64,000 nt of DNA from contig NC_090319.1 in assembly GCF_040869045.1 (NCBI RefSeq), positions 267,980,897 to 268,044,896 of the forward strand. The letters are read 5' to 3'. The notes beneath the pieces were generated by a model. It searched no databases. It had not been told where the DNA came from and worked only from the letters and a program-made list of their open reading frames with translations. Both the position numbers and the translations under genes were made by a program. Positions 56,528 through 64,000 of the stretch are shown in pieces; positions within the stretch are counted from its first letter, which is position 1, and the number at the start of each line of letters is the position of its first letter. The DNA comes from Eurosta solidaginis. Lineage: Eukaryota; Arthropoda; Insecta; Diptera; Tephritidae.

Positions 56528-56640
56528 TAGGGTTTTTCAGTTTGGTCGTTAAAACAAACTTCTGGTAACACTACGGACTCAATCAGTCCTCATGGACCGG
56601 CCAGTTCAACCTACCTACCTACTCCCTCTTATATGAGCAA

Positions 56641-57307
56641 AAATTCCTCAACGAGTACCAAACACTTAGGTGAGGAAAGGAAGATAAAAAATAAAAAAAT
56701 AAAATTGACTGTAATGCAATTCAACTTTATTACGGTATCCATTACAATTACGGTGCGCACTTATTGGTGGTGATTCGGCAATGAACAACCTTTGTACAGA
56801 ATTCATTGCGTTTTATTACTAATTTTGTAATAAAAAAATCTGATTTAATTTTACGAATAATTGCTCTTATTTTAAGACAATAAACAATTTTTAACGAGAT
56901 TCATTAGCTTTGGTAGAAGTTGCAGGGACACAAAAGTTTATAGGAAGCTGTGTAGTTGTAAAACTGTCAGAGTGTTTTTTATTTGAATGTTATACAACAA
57001 TAAAACAACAGGTTGTGCATGCGTTTCATATGTTAGAATGCTAAAGAATGAGTTTGCATCAAACGAAAACAAAACCGAGACATGTTTGTTTATTATATAA
57101 TATAAAATTTTTATTGTAATTCTATGAGATTTACTTCGCCTCAAACTATTGTTGCATCTAACGGAAGTTAGCATATGTATTTCATTGGAAGTATTTAACT
57201 CAACTAGAGAAGTTTTCCAACAGAAAATATATTTAGAGGAAAGAAAAACAGAAAATGATCAAGAACTTTTTAAATATTTGTTATGCTTAATGAAATTTGA
57301 GATATCA
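56641..57307. other. Unassigned AT-rich DNA
   Basis: No domains or tandem repeats recognised. Probably intron of Atg16 if the gene extends rightward. Confidence 0.4.
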
Positions 57308-57435
57308 TTAGATTAGTTCACCGCATTCATGGTTTGTGTTGAATTCGCCGGCTCCACTATTTCTGATCAAATCTGGCAGCAGCGACACCATTTCATAGAT
57401 TTTTTCGTCCTCTGTTATCATCTCGATAGCAAACA
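57308..57435 (-). CDS. Candidate terminal exon, unidentified
   Basis: A 128-nt minus-strand segment after an acceptor-like CATAATCAG reads FAIEMITEDEKIYEMVSL, LPDLIRNSGAGEFNTN and HECGELI, then a stop. The composition looks protein-like (acidic helix, mixed third positions), unlike the neighbouring AT-rich DNA. The polypyrimidine tract is weak and no partner exon was found. It could be a host exon or a fragment of an unknown element. Confidence 0.3.
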
Positions 57436-57639
57436 CTGATTATGTTTACCCTCTGGACTAAACAAGTGTAGGTACATTAATAATTTATTGTGGTATTATG
57501 CACAATCACGGACAGGTCCATAGAGGCATTTTGGGGAAGGGGAAACTACGTGTGGGCGAAACAAAGTTTTGTTTTAAGTACAATAAATTAAAATTTCCAG
57601 AAATTTATTAATGGATTAAGGCCTCGAAGCATTTTGAGT

Positions 57640-58527
57640 GCAGGATGTTCGGCCATAGCAGTATAGCGCCATCTTATATCGAAAAAACGGAATATATGGT
57701 CCTGTGTCTGAGCTGCGAAAGAGTTCTGGTGGCCACAATTGAGTCAAAGGTTTGGCGCCAAAGCAAACCAAATTATACACATGTATACGATGGTTCCAAA
57801 TTAAGCGAAGGGGTCGGGTCTGCTGTTTACTGTCGATCCAGAAATAAGTTGTTCCCGAGAAGGTCGGGCCAGTAACGCAATGGTGCTTGTTACCAGAACG
57901 CACCCTATCTGCATTCTGCAAAGAACCGTCAACATCGAGGCCTTCAGGGAGTGTCCTTATCGCTACAACAACAACAACAAAAACAACAACATCAAGAAAT
58001 AAGTAGATCCTACAGGCTGCCAGATTACTGCAGTGTTTTTCAGGCGGAAATTATAGCCGTGAAAAAAACAGCAGAAATCCTGGAGAAAGCGTGCTTAAGC
58101 TGCAGTCGCATCAATGTATATATTGATAGTCAGGCGGCGGTTGAGGCAATAATCTCACACATTATTTCATCAAAAAGTGACCTGGAATGCAAAGAAGCAT
58201 TGGAAAAACTTCGCTCAAGCTGCGCCCTACATTTGTACTGGGTTCCCGGTCATTAAGGGATAGAATGTAACGAGAAGGCCGATGAGTTGGTAAAGGAGAG
58301 CACAGCACTCGCTGATTCGCCGGTAGAGCTCTCAATGCGTTTGCGGAGTTGCTTGTGATCCATTCAGCAAGAAAGGTGTGGACAAAAGCGGCGGGGTTGC
58401 GAAATGTCTAAGATCATGTGCAAATCCTACGATATTAGACTTAAAAAGTGGCTCATACCTCTGAAGAGTTGTCTTAAGACTCACAATGGGCATACATTTT
58501 ATGGCCGAAAGTTGGCATGTTAGTTGG
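57640..58527 (+). pseudogene. LOA-type LINE ORF2 remnant (RNase H and tail)
   Basis: YTHVYDGSKLSEGVGSAVYC (RNase H start, with the usual TDGS altered to YDGS) is followed, after an insertion, by YCSVFQAEIIAVKKTAEIL, INVYIDSQAAVEAI and LHLYWVPGH. Then come a stop, GIECNEKADELVKEST and RGCEMSKIMCKSYDIRLKK. These are successive RNase H blocks (D, E, D, HxGIxxNExAD) and the downstream tail. It is broken by a stop at 58254-58256, frameshifts and the 145-bp insertion at 57850-57994. It ends where Tc1-like sequence begins. Confidence 0.82.
57850..57994 (+). mobile_element. 145-bp (CAA)n-tailed LINE 3' end insertion
   Basis: It splits the RNase H block. A perfect 10-bp duplication AGAAATAAGT flanks it (57840-57849, 57995-58004). 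The inserted sequence (TTACCAGAACGCACC ... CAGGGAGTGTCCTTATCG, then CAACAACAAC) matches the last part of the LINE 3' UTR at 10220-10358. It is an extreme 5'-truncated insertion of that family. Confidence 0.85.
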
Positions 58528-59000
58528 AAAGAGTTCACTCCAATATGTCACACGGCCACCTAATACCGAATACCATCCGAAGTAAACAACAAAAATTGTA
58601 AAGCATGGAGGTTCCAGTATTTTGGTCTGGGCATGCTTTCCTTGGCTTGGCGTAGGACCCATTCATTGGGTTAGGGAAGTTATGAATGACGCTTCGTATG
58701 TTTATATACTCAAGGAAATCATGTTGCCATATTCCAGAGAACAAGTGTTTCTTGTTTGAACGTTCCAGCAAGACAGCTATCCCAAATATACGAGCAAAGT
58801 AGCAAAAAGATGGTTCGATGAAACCCAATTCAACGTCATGAAATGGCCGCCACTGGGTTGATGTCAAGGAGGCAGTGAACATCGAATACGCAACTATGCT
58901 AAGTTGTAAAAAGCGCGTGGGAGTCGACTTCGATAGAAAGTTGCCAAAATTTATTGACTCGCCCCGTCTCTGTGCTGCAATTCTAAAGAACTAGGGTCAT
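58528..59000 (+). pseudogene. Tc1-like transposase C-terminal remnant
   Basis: Plus-strand translation in changing frames gives IVKHGGSSILVWACFPWLG, VGPIHWV, FQQDSYPKYTSKVAKRWF, VMKWPPLG and then LPKFIDSPRLCAAILKN. These are the second and third DDE blocks of Tc1 transposases (HGGxSxxVWxCF; FQQDxxPKHTS; MKWPxxSPDLNPIE). The last Asp/Glu block is destroyed. No clear terminal repeats were fixed; the AT-rich 3' flank may extend to about 59200. Confidence 0.75.
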
Positions 59001-59957
59001 GTAATTAAATACAAATTTAAATATTAGCCAACACCCAATGTAAAAAAATAAAACTACCTTTTTATGAAAGTTTATCAAAATTTTACTTACTGCTTGTTAT
59101 ACTACTAAGTTTTTGAGAGGAAAAAAATTCGATGTAGTTTTTTAATTTGATTTTTTAGAAGGTTGGGCTATAAGAGAGAATTTTTTTTTATAGAAGCGAT
59201 TATTTTTTAGGTCTATCTACTACTAAGATATCGACCGCTGCTGTATATCGATGAACCGAATTTTTTTCATGCAAATCGAAAGAATTGTGCGCACGATTAT
59301 CGAAATTTTGCAAGGGATTGGAAGATGCGCACAAATACCATTCAGGTATGTAGTTCGAAAACTGACTGTGCAATGTTAGCTGTACTAAAAATATAAACGC
59401 AAATACAAAAAATTAAAACTAGACCAATTTGTACAGAAAGCAATAAGTTGGTACAAAAAAATATATGCGGCTAGACGAATATTTACAATTACACTTTAGT
59501 TTATATAGCTCATAGTATTTAAAATGACAAGAGAAAGATCTTTACACTTCTGTACATCTACAAGAAATTGAATGGATTTCATTTATGTGCAGTGTGAAAC
59601 TGTAGTGCACTCATAACGCTTCGCCATGTGTGGGTTGCCACACTATGAACGACTGTTGTGTGAAGTTTTAGAGCTCTTACAAACGTCAGCAGAATTTATT
59701 TCAATAAATTAAGTGCTTAGCAATGGTCTTACGAAAGCACTTCAACTTGTGTACAGCGAGCATACACTATATCGTCGGTCGCATGTAAAACTAACACTTT
59801 ACAGCCCCACGCGTGGAAAACTAACACAGTTCATAAGGGAAAGCTTAAGTTCAGATTTGCAGGGTCGTGCGAATATGTTTGGCAAAGTTATGCAAAATAA
59901 GATGTTATCTATTTTATTCAATATTGTGGCGAATATTAGCATTTATAACATAACTAT
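59001..59957. other. Unassigned DNA
   Basis: No recognised coding sequence. The part around 59580-59960 and 60285-60490 could be one sequence split by the SINE, perhaps an LTR-like or other repeat, but neither termini nor a second copy were found. Confidence 0.35.
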
Positions 59958-60271
59958 AAAAATAAATTAATGTAAGGCGCGATAACCTCCGGAGAGATCT
60001 AAGGCCGAGCTTCTCTTCCAATTTGCGTCGTGCTCCTATTTCTGTTTTACTACGAATTGGCGGGATGGGACCTACTTGCATATGAGCTTTCACTGAGAGC
60101 TTTTCATGGCAGAAATACACTCTGGGTGCTTGCCAAACACTGACGAGGGGCGACGGGTTCTAATTGAACAACTTGTTTCTAAAGTTTTTGATGGTGCTTT
60201 ACCTGGGGCGTGAACCCAGGATCTTCGGTGTGGTAGGCGGAGCACGCTGCCATCATACCACGGCGGCCACC
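59958..60271 (-). mobile_element. tRNA-derived SINE, copy 3 (internally deleted)
   Basis: Third member of the SINE family, with A box (GTGGTATGATGGCAGCGTGC) and B box (CTGGGTTCACGCCCC) on the minus strand at 60200-60268. It is shorter than the others because part of the body, including the GTTCGGAGTCGGC block, is missing near 60080. A perfect 13-bp duplication ATAACATAACTAT flanks it at 59945-59957 and 60272-60284. Confidence 0.9.
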
Positions 60272-60284
60272 ATAACATAACTAT

Positions 60285-61554
60285 GCTGTTAGTAAATAAA
60301 CACAACGACAGTAAACCATTTACACACATGCATAGAAGGCAACGAAGAATATTTCGCACACATAACCAGCAGCTTGAAGCGAAGAGATTATTTCACTTAC
60401 ACATATGTAGTCAGCAGATAAGAGCGAAGAAGAAAGTGAAACAATCACACATCACGCTATCATCAGCTAAAAAAAACATAAACTTCACCCAGTAAGAATT
60501 TTTTGAAAATTTTGATCAAAAGTATTCAAATGTCTTACCCCAAGATGTTTAAAAACGTTCAAATTTAAAAGTATATTCCATTCGAAAATGAATGTATCAT
60601 TGGGAGAAAAATGTACCCTAAATGTGATTATTCTTAAATAATGATTTATGGTTAATATTTCGAAATGCTTTTTATTCATAATTGATATCATTGTAAAATT
60701 GAACTTTAATTGTTTTAGAGCAATATTTGATTGCTTTTCACAGTAATTTTCTGATCATATTCGTGAACATATTTCAATTGTTTTGGTTGAGATTTTTGAA
60801 TACGATTATCATGCATTTATTCTTTATATTTCATTCAAAATAAGATACTACATGATAATCTTGTTCCACCGCGGGAAGAAGCATGCGGATGTGAGCTATT
60901 TGAACCAAAGGTAATTCGCAAACAAACGTGGACAATATACACCTGCGAATACAACATCCAACATCAGCTGTGATTATCAACATCTTAAAATACGATATGG
61001 TACGTGATGTTGAAGCCATATCCAGGTACATATGTCAAGAGAGTTTCACTTACCTGGGGTTCAAATAGTTCACAACTTCTGTATTGTCTAATGGTTGGAT
61101 TTGTATTTTCTGGGAAGCCGAAAGTGGAGAAATGGTTGGGGACATCTTCGGTTACGAGTATTATTTACATTATTTATCTGTCTTGAAGAATAAAATATTA
61201 ATATATTTTTTCTGAACTTGATGATTGAAAAAATGTGTGTATGTGAAAAAAATAAGATCTTGAATGAAAAGTAAAATTTTAACAAGTATAAAATTCATTA
61301 TTCAGTCAACAAAGATAGTCAGAAAATATTCAGAAAGCTGAATGAAAAATGATTAAAAATTTCTGATCACCTAAAGTAAACACATTTGATTCAAATATGA
61401 TTCCAAAATGTGATTGAAAAAGTATATTCAGTTTTTGATCATCAAAAGTATTTATATTTGATTATTTCTTTTGTCCAATTGTATGATAAGTCATTATTTA
61501 GTCACAAAAAGTAATCAAATTGTATTTAATCACCTAAATGCTGAGTGGGCAGAT
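60285..61554. other. Unassigned AT-rich DNA
   Basis: 60487-61548 contains scattered TGATCA/TGATTxAAA words in both orientations and begins CACCCAGTAAG and ends GCTGAGTGGG, weakly suggestive of a non-autonomous DNA element. The ends match too poorly to call. Confidence 0.3.
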
Positions 61555-62650
61555 ATACATTTATATTAGAGTGGGTCCATTTATTAACCGATATCGCGCC
61601 ATCGATTTTTCGATAGGATTAGGGATCAGGAAAAAAAGTTCCACTACGCATACCCCAAAAATAATTTTCGAGCTTGCGAAATTTCATTTTTTTGACTTTT
61701 TTTCGACTTTGACTTTGAGTTTTTTTCATGACGTTCTAAAAAAATTTTCATTTCATTTTAAAAATATTTTTATTTGCCTTCAAATATTATAATTTATAAA
61801 ATTTTGATGAGCTCGAGGCAGTTTAAAAAATTGAAACACAGTTTAAGACAACTCGACTTAGTTTTAAGACAACAACACTGTTCTAGTTAGAATTGCAGCT
61901 CAACACAACAAATGCAGTGGGATGACCAATATATATGTACATATGTACATTTGTATGTTAATGCAAACGATTATGTCTTTTTGTTCGTCATTCTATGTAT
62001 TGTTGTTTTTGCAGATTTTTGTTTATACTTACTGTGTTTACAAAAACAGGTGTTTTAAATTGTTTATATTTTCATATTTATTTGACTTCCACCCTTTCTT
62101 TTTTCGTACATCTTGTTAGTCGGTAAAACATATTCAATTGTGTAAGTGGTATTATGTTTAGGGTGAACAATTGTTTACAAGTTAACTAATTGTTGTTTTT
62201 GTCCACAGTTCCTGAAGATGATCTCAGAATGAGATCGAAATATCGACCACATAAAATTAGAAATACAAACATTTAAACTGTGTTTCAATTTTTTAAACTG
62301 CCTCGAGCTCATCAAAATTTAATAAATTATAATTTTCATTTCATTCTAATATTTTTATATATGTATTTTTTTTTTCAAAGAAACTGTTATCGACAACGCT
62401 TTTAGCGGTCATTTTTGGATCGGACTGGGTATACATATGAACATTTTTTTAGTATGTCATGAAAAAAAACCTAAAAAATCAAAGTCGAAAATAAGTCAAA
62501 AAAATTAAATTTCGCAGGCTCGAAATTTATTTTTTTGGGTATGCGTAGTGGAACTTTTTTTTCTGAGCCCAAATCCTATCGAAAAATTGATGGCGCGATA
62601 ACGGTTAACTTTCGTCCATACAAATCGACCCACCCTAATGTATATAGCTA
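61555..62650. mobile_element. Foldback-type element with long inverted arms
   Basis: The left arm (about 61565-61850) and right arm (about 62265-62640) are inverted copies. Outer parts share GGGTCxATTT, ATCGCGCCATC, TTTTTCGATAGGAT, AAGTTCCACTACGCATACCC and TTTTTTTGACTT. Inner parts share TTTTGATGAGCTCGAGGCAG and AAAAAATTGAAACACAGTTT, nearly perfect over about 58 bp. The loop (61850-62265) is unrelated. The right arm has an extra ~90 bp. No target duplication was fixed and no coding capacity seen. Confidence 0.75.
62212..62240 (+). ncRNA. Hammerhead-ribozyme-like core (candidate)
   Basis: CTGAAGA (62212-62218), one T, then a perfect 6-bp hairpin GATCTC-AGAAT-GAGATC (62220-62236), then GAAA (62237-62240). 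This is the CUGANGA-stem II-GAAA core of hammerhead ribozymes, known from Penelope-like elements. Stem III, the cleavage triplet and a closing stem I are not convincing nearby, so this may be a remnant or coincidence. Confidence 0.3.
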
Positions 62651-63149
62651 AATATCTAAGTATGAGATACAACTGTTCCCGAAGGCAGGTTCGTGAAAAG
62701 TCTAGACCTTAGGAGAAATAGGTGAACGAGGCTAACTAAGAGTAAAAAAGCAGCGCGCTGCAAGCGATAATGAATCAGTTGATTGATTTAAACACGCTAT
62801 TAGTGAAGTACGAGATAACTGTAATAGTGAAGTACTACTGTCACAGTATAGTTGTAAATAAAGACCATTTTGCCATACTGAATATCGGAGTTATTTATTC
62901 GATATTTCAGCGATTTCAACGTTAGCAGAAGGTGCAAAATAATCAGGAATTCCCCAAAATTCGTAAAAATATATAAGAAACCGTGGATGGTACATGAAAG
63001 TTTTAACATAAATTTTTTTATTCTTGATCATTTTTTGATACAATAAACTCATCATAAAATATTACGATGCAAAAGGAAAATTTTCATTATCGGGCACACT
63101 TTTTCGCGATTTTTTTGTCTCAACTTCATTTTTAATCAAATTAACTCAA
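62651..63149. other. Unassigned AT-rich DNA
   Basis: No feature recognised. Confidence 0.4.
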
Positions 63150-64000
63150 TTCAATTAACAGTATTATGACGAAGTTAGAATAGCAATAACCAGATTGAAA
63201 AACAACAAGGCCGTGGGCGCTGATGGATTGCCTGCGGAGCTATTCAAGTACGGCGGCGAGGAGTTGGTAAGGCGCATGCAGGAGCTTCTTAGAAAAATAT
63301 GGGCGGACGAGTGCATGCCCGACGGTTGGAATCTAAGTGGTCTTAGCCCAGTACACAAGACAGCACGAAAAGGAGCTGCCTATATGCCGCTGTGTCTGAA
63401 TTTGGCTTCCCCGCAAAACTTATACGGCTGTGCAAAATCACGTTGAGCAACACCATCAGCTCAGTCAGAATTGGGAAGGACCTCTCCGAGCCGTTCGAAA
63501 CTAAACGAGGTTTCAGACAGGGTGACCCCCTATCATGCGATTTCTTTAATTTATTGCTGGAGAAAATTATACTAGATGCAGAACTCAACCGCACTGGAAC
63601 AACATACTATAAAAGCGTGCAATTACTGGCATATGCTGATGACATTGATATCATCGGCCTAAACATCCGCGCTGATAGTTCTGCTTACTCCAAACTGGAA
63701 AAAGAAGCGATAAAGATGGGTTTGATGGTGAATAAGGACAAAACGAAGTACCTGCGGTCATCGAGCGAAGAGTCAGCTATAACGCGCCTTGGCAACCACG
63801 TTACTGTTGGCAGCCATAATTTCGAAATAGTAAACGGATTATTTGGGAACCAGCATCAACACTAGCAACAACATCAGCACTGAAATCAAGCGAAGAACCA
63901 ATCTTGCCAACAAATGCTACTTTGGACTAGGTGGGCAATTGAAAAGTAAAGTCCTCTCTCGGCGAACGAAAATCATACTCTACAAGTCACTTATCGCACC
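63150..64000 (+). pseudogene. RTE-type LINE reverse transcriptase, deleted, running off the edge
   Basis: YDEVRIAITRLKNNKAVG, GLPAELFKYGGEEL and MPDGWNLSGLSPVHK (RT entry blocks) jump after about 63370 straight to SEFGFPAKLIRLCKITL. About 200 bp, including motif A with its catalytic Asp, are missing. Then follow FETKRGFRQGDPLSCDFFN (motif B), LLAYADDIDIIGL (motif C) and KMGLMVNKDKTKYL, and, after another frame change near 63840, LGTSINTSNNISTEIKRR and YFGLGGQLKSKVLSR. The wording fits RTE-type elements. Inactive. It shares its family with 4500-4760. Confidence 0.82.

Larger units (their letters stand above)
54968..56640 (+). mobile_element. Internally deleted LOA-type LINE
   Basis: It runs from about ACCCTCACTAGGGTAGG to a 3' end with CTACCTACCTACT. 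It has a 5' region containing a 262-bp tandem duplication, then one open frame that begins like a gag and ends like the post-RNase-H tail of a LOA/I-type ORF2. Endonuclease, RT and RNase H are absent. The join is in frame, so this is a compact non-autonomous derivative. The ends are approximate. Confidence 0.75.

Noticed and set aside
59580..60490. Solo LTR of a retrotransposon around SINE copy 3
   Set aside because: Some TG...-like starts and AT-rich R-region character were noticed, but no paired LTR, primer-binding site or target duplication was found.
60487..61548. Non-autonomous DNA element with CACCCAGTAAG / GCTGAGTGGG ends
   Set aside because: The inverted ends match too poorly and no target duplication is present.

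Overview
The window looks like a piece of a higher-fly genome, most probably a tephritid fruit fly (Bactrocera/Zeugodacus/Rhagoletis type). It is AT-rich, densely packed with transposable elements and satellites, and carries a jockey-type LINE, a tRNA-derived SINE and a 130-bp-satellite element that I associate with this group from memory. The species is an inference. Only one host gene is recognisable: the 3' (C-terminal) part of the autophagy gene Atg16, on the minus strand, about 54781 down to 37670. Almost everything else is mobile or repetitive DNA, much of it inserted into the Atg16 introns.

Layout. 1-3312: a decayed jockey-clade LINE (minus). 3313-5933: degenerate short-word repeats, an RTE-type LINE fragment and unassigned DNA. 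5934-20819: an exact 7443-bp tandem duplication. Each copy holds a LINE 3' end with a (CAA)n tail inside an inverted-repeat-flanked segment, a degenerate satellite, the left end of a MULE-like transposon and a 259-bp MITE with a 9-bp target duplication. The right duplication breakpoint lies inside the MULE, which is complete only after copy 2 (18925-21592). 22739-25121: a hAT element with 8-bp target duplications whose transposase ORF was split by a SINE. 25443-29285: a (GTTAAA)n array interrupted by a satellite-bearing element (A) and a minus-strand 3' fragment of an R1-clade LINE. 29968-36563: a large satellite-bearing element (B) with about 40 copies of a 130-bp monomer.

Atg16. From 5' to 3' on the minus strand the visible exons are 54481-54781, 54295-54379 (a short exon found by its splice sites and reading phase), then a 123-nt phase-2/phase-2 exon present THREE times (45734-45856, 44649-44771, 39947-40069), and the terminal exon 37670-37763. 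The 123-nt exon encodes one WD40 blade (41 residues). All three copies have intact splice sites and open frames, but the 3'-most copy has lost the Trp of the WD motif. The triplication is carried by tandem units of [exon + intron flank + about 205-bp leader + (TTTAAC)n array]. Element C (40150-43626) is inserted in one unit, and the other two units provide the empty site.

46325-53919: two more copies of the R1-clade LINE, one 5'-truncated and one full-length at about 5.27 kb, both inserted into the (TTTAAC)n arrays. All three copies in the window lie in these hexamer arrays in the same relative orientation, and the full-length copy is flanked by a target duplication containing a variant hexamer. 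This points to a microsatellite-targeting retrotransposon. 54968-56640: an internally deleted LOA-type LINE with an intact gag/C-terminal fusion ORF and a duplicated 5' region. 57640-59000: a LOA ORF2 remnant abutting a Tc1-like transposase remnant. 59958-60271: a third SINE. 61555-62650: a foldback element. 63150-64000: an RTE-type LINE running off the right edge.

The two points most worth attention are the triplicated WD40 exon of Atg16 and the hexamer-array-targeting R1-clade retrotransposon; both occupy the same expanding arrays. The main caution is that perfect or near-perfect tandem copies can also be assembly artefacts.
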